From Manis javanica (lineage: Eukaryota > Chordata > Mammalia > Pholidota > Manidae), in NCBI RefSeq assembly GCF_040802235.1, contig NC_133169.1, forward strand, positions 48,367,034-48,431,033: DNA of 64,000 nt. Reading direction: 5' to 3'. Of this stretch, positions 1-11,101 are shown one piece after another. The translations under genes and the position numbers were made by a program. The notes under the pieces are model-generated. The model ran no database searches, was not told the DNA's origin, and worked only from the letters and a program-made list of their open reading frames with translations. The stretch's first letter is position 1; every line of letters starts with the position of its first letter.

Positions 1-412
1 ATTTATGGAGAAGTTTTGGTTTTATATCAGGTGTCAGGGATAGGGTAGCCAGATGCTTAAGCAGGCATTCAAGAGGTGAACTTTCAGGGAGGGATGAGGA
101 GGCTCCCATGGTTAAAGGACAGAGAAGGAGACAAACAGGGGAAGACAAACGGAAATCCTCAGACCGGAGGCAGATGGCAAAGAGACAAAGGGCATCCCCA
201 GTGATCCTTGGTGGTCTACAGAAACTCGTATACGAGTCAGAATTTCTTAGGAAGTGTGGGTCGTCACCCAGACTTCCCTAAGAAGGCAGAGTGCCGGAGT
301 CACAAGGTACCTAGTACTAGGAATTTTTGGTGGATGGAACGGATTTCGGCAGACAGAATGGAAGGACGAAGGGGGAAAAGGGAGCGTTCTCATCCACAAA
401 GGAGTCACCTCG

Positions 413-597
413 TTTATGGCTCTTGGAGGAGGGGCCTGAGGGCCTGTCGCAGCTGTGAAGGCCTGAGGCGGGGTTTATGGCTGTTGGAGGGGGGGCCTGA
501 GAGTCTGCAGCAGCCGTGAAGGCCGGAGGCGGTGATTTATGGCTGTTGGAGGGGGGCCTGAGGGTCTGCAGCAGCCGTGAAAGCCAGAGGCGGGGAG
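413..597. repeat. Tandem repeat, three copies of about 61-62 bp
   Basis: Copies begin at 413, 474 and 536, each starting TTTATGGCT and ending near GAGGCGG. Copies 2 and 3 are closer to each other than to copy 1. The repeat lies in the leader/internal part of the ERV at the left edge. The open frames across it are side effects of GC-rich repeats, not genes. Confidence 0.85.
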
Positions 598-813
598 GGT
601 TCCCTCCTCATCCCCAAGCGTCAGAGCCTTGCCGGACGATCACGGTCAATGGCACTGCGATAGCTCGGGGAAGAGTGGCCCACTCTGGGGGAAAACTTAC
701 CTAAAGGCCAGAGAGGAGTGGTGAGTGTGATGAGCCAGCGCTGGAAAAAGAGGATGAGGGCAAGCTGCTGCTGGTGTCGGGGGGAAGACGGGGCCCAGTT
801 GGGGTGTCCCGTC

Positions 814-831
814 TCCAGGGTTTCAGCACCA
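814..831 (-). other. Retroviral primer-binding site, tRNA-Phe type
   Basis: On the minus strand this reads TGGTGCTGAAACCCTGGA. The complement of the tRNA-Phe 3' end is TGGTGCCGAAACCCGGGA, so 16 of 18 bases match. One of the differences is a CpG-type C to T change. It sits one base from the LTR end at 833, where a primer site belongs. Confidence 0.75.
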
Positions 832-1264
832 ATGAAAGGAAAGGAGCGACACACAGCAGCAATTTACTGGAGAATTCCGCTTTATTAGGGAAAGGTGCTA
901 GGTTATATAGGAAGGGGCATGGGGTGATTGTGCAGTTACTTCTACGAGACTGGTGGCTATTGGCTAGGTGCTGGGATTGGGAGGGGGGCAAGAGGTGATT
1001 GGGCTTCAGGTGGCATGGGCGGGAACTGAGGACCCCCCCGAAGAGAAGCCGGAAGTTCGCCATCTTACTGGTGGGGGCCCTTCAAATGTCCCAAATTTTA
1101 ATGTGTGATCAAGCTGGCTATGATTAGAATGAATTTATTTGAAATGACTTTAATATGTTTAATGAGCAAACAAAGGAAAAAGTGGATTTAGCAAGATGTG
1201 GCACACAAGCCAAAAAAAGAGCTGGAGAGAGTTTGCTGAGGTGAAGGGGTGATGCGTGTCCATA

Positions 1265-2336
1265 TGTTAGGGGGAACATGTTTATTTCCCTCCATTCTTG
1301 TCCCTGCTGCAACAAGGAATTGAAGGGCAGAGACACAGTAGTGAAGCAAAGTAAAAGTTTTATTTAAAGTTACTTAAAGAGAGGAAAAGGGCACCAGGCA
1401 ACCTCAGGGAAGAGAGGTGCCCTGAAAGGTTTGATTTTTACTTAAGAGAAAAAGTTTACACGCAGAGAAAGGGGACTGTGGGCTACCTCATAGAAGAGGT
1501 ACTGAAAGATTGGATACATTTTATTTAAGGCTATGCACTTGGAAATTGCAGGCAACCTCAGACAGGGGAGCTCAATGAAAAGTTGGAGGTTCCCCCTTTT
1601 AAGGATTTTTTTTAGAAATATGAAAAGGGCTAAAGGTGTGGACTTGTTAAGTGGTATCAAGATGTTTATCTCTGATGAGACATTAAGTTTCTCTTCTTAT
1701 CAGTTCTCTAGGTAATTCTGCAAAATTAGCTTAACACAAGAAATTTACTGCTCTGATTCCTTCACAGGATAGCAGCTTCCTGGTCTGGTAACATATCAAT
1801 TAAGACCACCTGCCCTGCCTCCAAGGTGGGCTGAGTTATTGTCTGTTTGCTAAAGAATATTAAGAAACTTCTTAACTTCCTGGGTTTTAAAATGCAATTT
1901 TAGCTCTAAGATGGTATTTTTCCTGTCTTTATATGCTGTTTATAGCTGGGCTTGTTTGGAAAATTAATCATGATGCTTATCTTTTGCCCAGGTTGCAGGT
2001 TATTTGATTAGGGGCTGGAGGAGGGAAAAACAGCATGTAGGTAAAAATTAAACTGGGCCTTTTAGCAGGCTAAAGTAAATTTTACAATGGCATGATCTAA
2101 TTGACACAATGAAGACATAGGCTATGCTGAGATACTTATTCTTTACCTGGGGAATATTTGGGCATTCCAGGCCAAGTTGTCCCTGGCCTTTTGAACTTTA
2201 ACTGATTAACTCACTAAGTCTGTGAGTCTTTTCTGGCTCTTTAGTTTTAATTGGTTAACATTTGAGTCCCTTTTTAGTGGGCTTTATTGTCCTTATTCTC
2301 TCTCCACCCCACTCATATCTATTTTCCCTCCTCACA
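1265..2336 (-). mobile_element. LTR element, minus orientation, with 4-bp target duplication
   Basis: It begins TGTTAG and ends TCACA on the plus strand and is flanked by CATA at 1261-1264 and 2337-2340. The homologous position in the second intron block (about 46133) has no insertion. AATAAA is complementary to the TTTATT near 1359. The end near 1310-1340 resembles the end of the plus-oriented LTR at 5110-5620, so both belong to one family. A 4-bp duplication fits a class I ERV. At 1072 bp it may contain a nested piece I could not separate. Confidence 0.7.
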
Positions 2337-3596
2337 CATACATCTGAACTGGACCATGTGCAAGAGAGGCCACCGTGGGGTCATCTCAGAGCCCTTTATG
2401 GAGGGCTGCCTGGAAGGACCAGTCTGCAGTGTGGAGCTGAGCAAAGAGGTGTGGGGTGTGCATACAAACCTCAGAGTGGTCTGTGGGTATGTGGACATGG
2501 AAGCCTTGAGACTGGAGGAGATCTTGGTAACTGAGGAAATGGATCAAGAAGGCCTTCTAAGGATGCAACACTCACCACTCTCTAGTTTCCAGGAGGAAAA
2601 CATATTTGTAAAGGGCTGCAGGGAAGGCTAGGTTTTCTTCTAGGAAAATGACAGGAGTGTTTATTTTCAAATCATCTTGCCTTTTGTGACACTAAATTCC
2701 ATCTTAAAAATGTCTCTCCCCTTCACCTACTGCAAACATCCCCTCCCCCATCACAGACTACTACAGCTTTTTAAATTTAATATACACCCCACAGTTCATC
2801 TTCAGTCTGTTTGTTAGTGTATATGTGTATTCATGTAAACAATATAATAATGCTTTTATGTTAATCCTTAAAATGTCCACAAAGTAGTGCATCTGAAGTC
2901 TGTTATAATAAAAATATATTTGGTCTTTGTCCCTAGTTCCTGGCAGTAGCTCCTAAAGCCTTTGGAATTTCCTGAGTGAAAGGAGTGCCTTTAGTATGCT
3001 AATGAGATAACTGGGTTGTGTTTCCTACAGACCTGGTTGTGGGTGGGGGCTGCTGCCCAGGAAGACCAAGTCAAGGTTAAAGGGTTGGAACTGGCAGCCT
3101 CCTCCTCCTCTCTCCTCCCATATTCTACAGGAAGGAGAGGGAGGCTGGAGATTGTGTTTTACCGCAAATGACCAGTGACTTAATCACTCGTGCCTATCAA
3201 CCTCCATAAAAACCCCTAACAAGACTCAGTTTCTGACTTACTAAACCCAATATTCTTAGAGGTGTCTCCCTATGCTGAGGGCATTGATCATCTTTTGTTC
3301 CTTCTGACACAGTATTCAGTCAATGTAGATTCCATTATTTATTGGTATAAAAAGACACAGAACTGTCTAGGATACAGGCACAACTGCTGTAAATGAGGAT
3401 CCCCAGACACAGAGACAGAGCACAGGGAAGCCTCTCTCCCCCCAGGACAGTGCAGAGGTGAGGTGACCACACAGCTGGGAGCTGGGCAACTCTCTGGTCA
3501 GCCAGAGCCCAGGCCCCACCCATCTTCACACTATACCCCCTCCACTCTTATCCCCATCTGTGTGTTTGTCTCTAGTAGAGCAACCTAGTGGCTGGC

Positions 3597-3901
3597 TGTG
3601 GGTAAAATTGCAATATTTCCAGAATCTCTCACCTGGCTTTAGTTCATCTGCATATCAGTAGGTGTTTCCAAGGGGTGGAGAGCATTAGTCCATCTGCATA
3701 TTAATAGGTAACTACAGGGTGTGCCAGGGTTTATCTGGACCAGAGAGGTTGGGTGGAGCTCTCTGCTGCTGCAGCCTCGTCAAGAGAGGGACAAAGCAAC
3801 TGCTTATAAGAAATAAATGGGTTTCTTAACTTTATTTCTCCCTTTTACCGATTTCAGTTTCAAAGGTATTTTTGCCCCAGGATTTCCTCCCCAAGGTTAC
3901 A
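3597..3901 (+). mobile_element. Solo LTR, family X, copy 1, with 5-bp target duplication
   Basis: It begins TGTGGGTAAAATTG and ends GGTTACA, flanked by CTGGC at 3592-3596 and 3902-3906. The unoccupied CTGGC is at 48705-48709 in the other intron block. AATAAA occurs near 3811, about 90 bp before the end, which sets the orientation. Three more copies are at 10731, 18809 and 30165. The 5-bp duplication fits an ERVL/class III or some class I elements. Confidence 0.85.
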
Positions 3902-4014
3902 CTGGCCCTACTCTGCTTATCACATCAAGCTGGCCAACATTTCTCTAGTTACCTCACCCACCTCACCTCTGCCCTGGAAAGCCAGCAGTGTGAAATCAGG
4001 GGTTAACATTACTG

Positions 4015-4090
4015 AAGTTCCAGTGCTGGAACAGGGCCTGGCACACAGTAGGCACTCAAAGGAAGAATTTGCTTAGAAAATGAAGAATTT
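4015..4090. mobile_element. MIR-type SINE fragment
   Basis: The stretch GGCCTGGCACACAGTAGGCA followed by CTCAAA is the characteristic MIR core/tail. A diverged version sits at the homologous place in the second intron block (about 48835-48870), so the MIR predates the block duplication. Confidence 0.6.
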
Positions 4091-4621
4091 GCTGCTAGAA
4101 TAAAGAAATAAAGGAAACACTCTGTTTTTATTCTCCCAGAGATTGCTTGGAGACCAACTTGTAGGCACATAAGAGTCTCTGAAAATATGAACCCAAGATT
4201 ATTGTTACTATATTTTCAGAAGTCACAGAGCCTTGACATCTGAGGGGAAGTGAGAGTAGATTTCAGGGAGTAAAGAAGGTGGGACACATTCATCCTTAAA
4301 CACAGTAACAAATCAAAGGCTCTAGAGATCAAGAGGGCTCTGAAATAAAAGGGATTGAGCCTTTACAGATGCAGCCATAAAAAGACTGAGTCCTGGGACA
4401 GGAAGTTTCTTCTTCACCAGCAGCAATGCCACTTCACAGACACAACTTTTCCACCAGACTCAAGAAATAGAGCACAAGTATAATGGTCTTAAGGAAAGAA
4501 TGTTGTTAAAATCTGTTCATGCCATCTTTACATCAACATCAGCTAGGGCATTTCCCTGATACTCAGGTTCCATTCTCTCCGGGTGGACTCAGCTTAATGA
4601 CAGTGATTTCAGTGTAGGATC

Positions 4622-5105
4622 TGAAGAATCAAAAGTTAGCATAAGTACAGCCATCTTAAAGGCTTAAATACCACCCCCTAACCTAGAAGGAGGAAAATTA
4701 TTAGAATCTTGAAAAACAAGTTAGTCAGCCAGTGTTAAATGTAGTGACCTTTAATTAGCTGACCTCAAATCAGTTAATCATACACACCAAGCTTATCTTG
4801 CTAGAACCACCCTAAACATTCCGAAGGTAATCTTATCTAACCAGACCCCAGGATGTGGCCCCAGCCAAAGATTTATGTGTCTATGAAAAAACACTGTATT
4901 GTGATTGTGGAAAATGTTGCCCCCTTTGAAAATGCTATAAAACCTTCTGGCTTTGTGTGCTCACAGTCCTTGTTGAGACCCGCTGTGTTGGGCTAACTTG
5001 GACCCCAGCTAGCTGGTTACTGAATAAATTCCTCTTGCTTATTGCATCAAGAGACGCCTTTCGTGAGTGATTTGGGGTGGCGTCCTCCTCTGGGAGAATC
5101 CAACA
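4622..5105 (+). mobile_element. Solo LTR, gammaretrovirus-like
   Basis: It starts TGAAGAATCAAAAG and ends GAATCCAACA. CTATAAAA at about 4935 serves as a TATA box, and AATAAA at about 5024 lies some 80 bp from the end. This layout and the ending are typical of class I LTRs. I could not establish a clean target duplication. The next LTR begins almost directly after it. Confidence 0.7.
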
Positions 5106-5109
5106 TCAG

Positions 5110-5620
5110 AAAGTTGCAGAGTAATTACAAATGATAACATCATGTCAGGACCTATCAGATATCTAGGAACTCCATATAATTAATAGAACCCTCATGCTCA
5201 TTATGCAGAAAGACAGATATGAGTGGGATGAAAAGAGGGTGTGGCCCACGAAAAACTCAGGGAGTTAATCAGATAAAGCCAGAGGCCAGAGATAATTCAG
5301 ACGATGAATTAAATGAAGCCCCAGGGAACCCAAGAATGAGCTGAAGGGCACAGGCCCTTCTCAGATGACAAAAATTCCCCAGATAAAAATGTCAGAGCTG
5401 AGCTTATGTCTTCAATCCTCCAATCAGATCATGCTCCCAAGGCCAAAGAATGTCAATCAGGGGCTTCTCTCTGCTGCCAAAAGTCCCATAAAGGAAGCCC
5501 CATAAAACCCACACCTCCCTTGGAGTGCATTCAAATAAAACTTTTGCTCTGCTTTCCAAGTCTCTGCCCTTAAATTCCTTGTTGCTACCAGGACAAGAAC
5601 TGAAGAGAATGAACTCAACC
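5110..5620 (+). mobile_element. LTR fragment related to the 1265-2336 element
   Basis: CCATAAAACC near 5500 and CAAATAAAAC near 5533 look like TATA and polyadenylation signals. The end, near AAATTCCTTGTTGC at 5571-5584, is the reverse complement of the start of the 1265-2336 LTR. Both outer limits are approximate. Confidence 0.6.
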
Positions 5621-5798
5621 CATAACAAACCTATACAAATATACAGAAGCCTTAATATTACTTCTTATTTGACAATATTCCCTTATAAATTTGATGTGTT
5701 ATATAAATCTAATTAGTTTAACCATTTAGAATTTGATTTGGCCAAAACCATCAAAAATAGCTTTTATGTTTTTTTTTAAAAACACTTGGTTGCATAGG

Positions 5799-6229
5799 TG
5801 TTTTGCCAATGGGTTTCAGACCTGGACAAATTCACTATGGATTCAATGTGACCAAAGAAATGACAGTAGAATTTCTTGGCGTGAAAGGGTTTTACCCAAC
5901 TTTATTTCCATGGGGCAGGTCAATCACTAGAATCCCATCCACTCAGAGCAAGTCTGTGGGCAGCAAGCCAGTCTCTACCTCTGGGCCCCTCTGCCTGCAC
6001 CATCGTCCCGCACAGCCATCTTCTGGGCCTCTGTCCTTGGTGCTGCCACCACCCCAGCTTCTGATATGCTCTCCTGCAGCCTTGCAGCCATGCCACCATG
6101 TAACCCAGAGCACTGGGTGAAGCTCTTTATATAGAGTCCATAGCAATGTATTGCCTGCACGTATATAGTGAGCTAGCCAGCCAGGGCCAGGTGAGAATCC
6201 TGGCCACAGGTACTTCCATTTTATCCACA
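5799..6229 (-). repeat. 3' LTR of the tRNA-Ser ERV
   Basis: It begins TGTTTTGCC and ends ATCCACA on the plus strand. TATATAAA is complementary to 6125-6132 and AATAAA is complementary to 5901-5906. The open frame 5943-6527 on the minus strand spans this LTR and is not a gene. Confidence 0.85.
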
Positions 6230-6241
6230 CTCCACCCCTCC
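6230..6241 (-). other. Polypurine tract of the tRNA-Ser ERV
   Basis: GGAGGGGTGGAG on the minus strand lies directly upstream of the 3' LTR, where plus-strand synthesis is primed in retroviruses. Confidence 0.6.
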
Positions 6242-6469
6242 ATGATGCTCCTCTCTCAATCTGTGTGCCCCCAGTCCTCTGCAATGGTCCCTTTGCAAGG
6301 AAGCTGGAACATTGTAATAAAACTCCACAACAACATAATATAATATACAAATAACAGAAATTATAAATTACAATAACCCTCAAGCCTGAGGAGATCCATT
6401 GCCACCAAGTGGTCATCCTGGCTGTATTCAAACCAGTTCTACTCAAATGAGTTAACCGAAAGAAACATG

Positions 6470-8130
6470 GGTGGTCATTACAGTATGCTCCTTCTCCAGT
6501 CTCTCCAGCAAAAAGTCTTGTAGACACACAGGCCAGATTTGTGGTTCTGTCTCTGACCTCTACCTCTTTGGTCTTAATGGCTGGAACCGCTGCTCTGGTT
6601 TCAGTTGTGGCTATAGCTCTAGTAAGATCCTACTTGACTTCCCATCTAATTTCCTTCTGTTTCCTCCTGCCTGTATTATATCAACCCACATCTGGGTCCT
6701 TGTAACCTTCTTGGGTCCTTTAAATTCTTCTTGTGAGTAGCAGACCTTATTTCTTTCTCTGTTCTCAATGCTTCAGCCTCTCCTAAGTCTGCTACTGCAC
6801 GTGTCACCTCACTTATGGGCTGCCCTAAGTCAAGGGAAAGAATGGCCACTAGAGACCCAAAGAGGGACATGGGAACCATTTAAAGCACAATATTTCTCAT
6901 CCCAGTAGTGAAAGACTCTTCATCTGGGCCATGATTCTCTGAGCTATAGATACCATTTCTTATGCCTAGCTCTCATAACACCTGTTGGAGCTTAGCATAC
7001 ATCTGCCATCTAACAGGAGAGGATGGCAGATCACCCTGATTGGGCCACACAGCATGAAGTGCAGCCATAAGCCAATCGAAGAGGGAGTGATTCCCTGGGA
7101 TCGATGTGCACTTTGTAACCGCTGCCTCAAGGTGGGCTGAACTGTCAGGGAAGCCAGCTTTCCCATCCATCTCTGATTCTGACAGAACAATTCCATCCAC
7201 CCCTAAGTCCCACAGACACAGGAGCCAAGCATATATTGACTCTGAGGGCTTCTGTCTAAACTGGGAGCCCAAATCCACCAGCTCGGCCTGAGTATAGGGG
7301 CGGAGCATAGAGTGCTCCCCGACCTGGGAGGGGGATGCTCTTCTCCTTGGAGAACTCTCTGCTGTTGGGTCTTTATTTTCTTTATAACCACTGGACATGC
7401 TTTCAATACAGGAGGTGCCAGTGCCTCCGGCACCACCCCTTCATCCTTCCCCAGCTCCTCCATTTCTGGGGCTGATGGCACCTTTCTCTCCACTCCCCTG
7501 GGTGCCTCACCTGCTACAATGCCTCGCAGCAACGTTAGCCTCAGTCTTCAGAAACTCTCACCTTCACCTCAATGCTTCACAGCTGGCTTTCTCATTCCAT
7601 CTCGCCTGTGTTTACCTCATGAGTTTGTCTTTTTTCCTTGGTGGCCTTTTCCTCATTCAGAGCACCTGGCAGTGCTGCTGTCTCATTCTGTAAGGAATCT
7701 TTTACCTCTTCAATACTGACTGCCAGTGGTCTTGTGCTGCCTCCTCTGGCATCAATGCCATTTCCTTCTTCTGGGAATCCACAGAGGTTTGTAGCTCGCA
7801 TTCTTGTGCCGCCGTTTCTTGGGTCTTTTTCGGGAGCATGACTTTCTCTTCTGTAAACTTTTTTAATACTGTGAGAAGCAGCCAACCCACAGTCTCCACT
7901 GCCTCATGGGCACTCTGTCTCTCAAAAGACCTACTTACTAGACCAAGGGCCACCCCTACTGCTTCAGGTATTGCCTCCACTTACCTCCAGTCCTGGGATG
8001 GTGCCCAGCCCTCTAGGAGGCAGGCCACCTCAGACTACACAGCCATTGGAGGACAATCCACTGTCTCCCCATTCACAGGGGCAGCCTGCTCAAGCACCCC
8101 TCCCATAAGGGCAGCCTGTCTTTTTCCTTG
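6470..8130 (-). pseudogene. Broken gag of the tRNA-Ser ERV
   Basis: Minus-strand fragments in different frames look like retroviral Gag. An N-terminal piece lies at about 7980-7702. Then comes a capsid-like piece at 7398-6973, with a conserved block around LVDLGSQFRQKP followed by a leucine/tryptophan-rich segment and DLGVDGIVLS. Frameshifts and stops separate them, so no intact product can be made. Recognition is by general similarity to mammalian class I/III ERV Gag, not by a search. Confidence 0.6.
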
Positions 8131-8139
8131 GTCAACAAT

Positions 8140-8159
8140 GAATCCTGCCAACTACGCCA
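8140..8159 (-). other. Retroviral primer-binding site, tRNA-Ser type
   Basis: On the minus strand it reads TGGCGTAGTTGGCAGGATTC, which matches the complement of the 3' end of tRNA-Ser (AGA/TGA type) with a single C to T difference at a CpG. It starts two bases after the LTR end at 8162. Confidence 0.85.
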
Positions 8160-8161
8160 AT

Positions 8162-8648
8162 TGTCTTGCCAGTGGGTTTCAGCCCTGGGCAAGTTCACTA
8201 TGGATTCAATGTGACCAAAGAAATGACAGTAGAACGTTTCTGGGGTGAAAAGGTTATACCCAACTTTATTTTCATGGTGGCAGGTCAATAAGTAAAATCC
8301 TGTTCACTCAGAGTGAGTCTGCATGTAACAAGCCAGTCTCTGCCTCTGAACCGCTCTGCCACAGCAGTCTTCTGGGCCTCTTTGTCCACACATCTGGCCT
8401 CTGATTCTCTCTGCCTGCACAGCCATCCCACACACCCATCTTCTGGGTTTCTGTCCTCGGGGCTGCCCCACTCCATCCTCTGCTCTGCTCTCCTGCAGCC
8501 TTGCAGCCATGCCACCATGTCGCCCAGAGCACTGGGCAGAGCTCTTAATATAGAGTCAATAGCAACATATTGTGCACATGTGTGTAATGAGCTAGCCAAC
8601 CAGGGCCAGGTGAGACTCCTGGGCACAGGAACTTTCATTTAATCCACA
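8162..8648 (-). repeat. 5' LTR of the tRNA-Ser ERV
   Basis: This LTR aligns with 5799-6229 over its whole length at roughly 80 percent identity by eye. TATA-like sequence lies near 8547-8553 and an AATAAA is complementary to about 8262. It is about 56 bp longer than its partner, mainly in the middle, around 8370-8410. Confidence 0.85.
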
Positions 8649-8653
8649 ATAGG

Positions 8654-9720
8654 ATAACTGAAACTTAGTTATCTATTTAAGCAATTGAAAAAGATTTTAC
8701 AGGCAAATATAGAAGGTCACATAGTTGACAGAAAATTTTAGCTCTTTTAATATTAAGAATAGTCAGTTTTCTTAAGAAATCAAACACCTGATGATAAAGA
8801 TACCATGAGGAACAGAATTTTGTTTTCTAGACAATTATCTTAAGGGCAAAGAAAAAAACTTTTTGCAATCTCTTATCAAGACCATATCAATAGTACAAGA
8901 AAACTTTGTCTTTTTAGCAGAGAGAAGAAGAATTGGGTTTTGTACCAGCATACTTTTGATATTAAAGTCATTTTAAATAAATTCATTCTAATCATAGCCA
9001 GCTTGATCACACATTAAAATTATTTTCCTAAGATTCTTTTTCACAAACCTACAGCTTTCTTTTTTTTTTTTTTACATTCAAATTTTATCCTAAGGTTTTC
9101 CTCTTTAAATAATGAGCCTTTTACTTTTAGGACAAAAGTACTTTCTTTTTTCTTCAGTAAAAATTCATTTCCCTTTCTCATATCTTTTTTTATCAAGAGC
9201 ACACATACTAATTTTCTTGCATACAGAAATGTTTCCCTTCTTTCTCATGGCTTTGATTCCATTCATTAGAATTCCTGGATTTTAGAAACCTTAATTTCTG
9301 GTGAAAAATAAGTCAGAAGGAATTGTGAACTATTGCACCAGCATTCTTTAGATTGGCAAATTTATGAATACACTTCATAATTTCTAGAAACGTGTTTCTT
9401 CATAATACAGTCTTTTAGTAAATGTCAAACAACTTTACCAACAAATAAACTAAATTTATCTTTAGTTTTCTGTAATAAGACAAAAGCAGATAAATTTAGA
9501 TAGGTGATCAATGTATATAGGAGACTCATAGATTGGGTGTTGATGATGGTCAAATACCATCATGCAGTGATTCTGGGGACCTTCCAGATGATTGTTAAAA
9601 TGATTTTATCCAGGATTGTGGTTTCTGGTTAGTAATATCCTGAGGCTATTAACTGATCATATTCTCTTGTCTCTCTCTCTTGTTCTCCAGCCTTATGTCA
9701 CTTAATTTAGGACATTAATT
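8654..9720. repeat. Unclassified AT-rich dispersed repeat, copy 1
   Basis: About 0.9 kb here aligns with 13530-14430 at roughly 70 percent identity, including CAAGAAAACTTTGTCTTTT and a block on CATAGCCAGCTTGATCACAC. A short part recurs inverted at 1085-1155 and directly at 53190-53430. It may be internal sequence of an ERVL-type element. No protein is readable. Confidence 0.55.
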
Positions 9721-9959
9721 TAGGACACTTAATTTCAGAATTTTTCCTTATAAACAGTTACTCTCTGTTGAAGAAGTTAAATTGGGACCACACAATGACA
9801 TGATTTAATATTTGTAGCTCACAGATGGTCTCAGTCTAAGCACTGGATTCAGCATATTTCAGTAAATTCAGAGCCTTTTCCAGCACTAGTGTCATTCTTG
9901 CCAACACTGAAGAGATAAGCACCCATGGAATTCCCCTTGAAATAGAAATATTGGTCTCC

Positions 9960-10350
9960 ATAAGTAACATTATCAAAAAACAAAACTCAACTGAGTAAAC
10001 TTTAAGATTCTAATTGACTTTATTAAATAATTCATGAATCACACAGCATCCTGTCTAGTAATTCAAGAGGAACTCTGTCAAGGGGAAGAAAGGAAAAGTC
10101 TTTTAAAGGCAGAGAGAGGGTATTTAAACAAATAAATTCAATAGTAAGAAATGCATTGTTTAGGCAAGGTAGCCCTCCTAACTGGGAAGAGTCCACCTGA
10201 GGGATGGCTCTGGAAAATTCTAGTTTGGCTGGTTATAGGTCACACTTAAGGTGGCTGAAACTGATGTTATGTTGCATATTAAATCTTGGTTTACTGACAG
10301 GAGGTCTTAACAGAAATGACTCCATTTTTGAACCTGTGGTTTTCTTTTTA
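9960..10350 (-). mobile_element. Probable ERVL-type LTR, minus orientation
   Basis: The segment with CACAGCATCCTGTCTAG and GCATTGTTTAGGCAAGGT recurs diverged at 59460-59730. The text resembles mammalian ERVL LTRs read backwards. Ends were not resolved. Confidence 0.45.
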
Positions 10351-10730
10351 ACAGTTCCTCCTCTTGTGCAGACTCTCAGCTCAACTGAGAGATTTGATCA
10401 AGATTTAAGGCCTTCGCCCCACTCTCAGCTACTGCTCTGTAGTTCTCACAGCTTTTATTTCTGTGTGTTCTATTCACAGGTGATGACCTTTTTTTTGTTT
10501 AATTGCTGTTATTTACAGTTTACAAATACAGGTTTAAAAAATTTTTAAGTCAGTCAACCAATTGTTTATTTTATGAGATTTCAGTCTTAGAAAGATGTTT
10601 TACTTTTGGTTAGAAGCTGCAAAAATGCATTTAAAACTTTTGAAAGAATACAATGTACCAGAGCAGTTTTCATAGCTTTGTAAGCAGAGTAATTCCTGAT
10701 GTTTGGAGTGCACTTTGGAGCCATGGTCCC

Positions 10731-11096
10731 TGAAACTCCAGTGTGAAAATATGCTCCCAGCCTGGGGCAAATAAACCTTTAAAGCCAAAATCAGTCAAGG
10801 GGAAAAATAAAGTGGAAGAAACCCCATTTATTGCTTACAAGAATTCTGATTCTGTTCATCTACTCCCACTCACCCATGTCTCTCCCCATCCTGGCTCAGA
10901 AGAAGCCAAAAATACCTCTCAGGATCAGGTGCCCACTAGCCCCCACCCCCAACCCACCTCCCACTGCTTGTAATCGCCTGTTGATACGGATATACTACTT
11001 CTCACCACCCCCTACCACCCCTAAGAAACACCTATTGATATGGAGATGAATTAAGGCCAGGCAAGAGATTCTGGAAATATTGCAATTTTACCCATA
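10731..11096 (-). mobile_element. Solo LTR, family X, copy 2, with 5-bp target duplication
   Basis: This is the reverse orientation of the 3597 LTR. It is flanked by GTCCC at 10726-10730 and 11097-11101. The second intron block around 49190-49215 lacks it, so it too inserted after or apart from the duplication. Confidence 0.8.
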
Positions 11097-11101
11097 GTCC
11101 C

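Larger units (their letters stand above)
1..1084 (-). mobile_element. Edge of a class I endogenous retrovirus: 5' LTR, primer site and leader, minus orientation
   Basis: The element reads right to left and runs off the left edge. Its LTR spans 833-1084 (252 bp, TG...CA ends), with a TATA-like TATATAACC complementary to 901-909 and an AATAAA complementary to 881-886. One base after the LTR lies a primer-binding site (814-831) that matches the 3' end of tRNA-Phe with two mismatches. A splice-donor-like AGGTAAGT follows (complement of about 695-702). Positions 1-412 look like leader or gag-region sequence with no readable protein. The tRNA-Phe primer suggests an ERV-F/H-type class I element; the family name is inference. 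Confidence 0.7.
5799..8648 (-). mobile_element. Internally deleted endogenous retrovirus with two LTRs, tRNA-Ser primer site and gag remnant
   Basis: Two diverged LTRs (8162-8648 as 5' LTR, 5799-6229 as 3' LTR) enclose about 1.9 kb of internal sequence on the minus strand. The whole is flanked by a perfect 5-bp target duplication, ATAGG, at 5794-5798 and 8649-8653. A purine tract abuts the 3' LTR (complement of 6230-6241). The primer site beside the 5' LTR matches tRNA-Ser. Only gag-like sequence remains; I see no pol or env. The primer and the 5-bp duplication point to an ERV-S-like class III element. It is broken and cannot encode a virus. Confidence 0.85.

Noticed and set aside
413-597. 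Possible CRISPR-like array
   Set aside because: Three head-to-tail copies of 61-62 bp with no unique spacers, in mammalian DNA. It is a simple tandem repeat.
5943-6527. 194-codon minus-strand frame
   Set aside because: It lies across an ERV 3' LTR and adjoining internal sequence.
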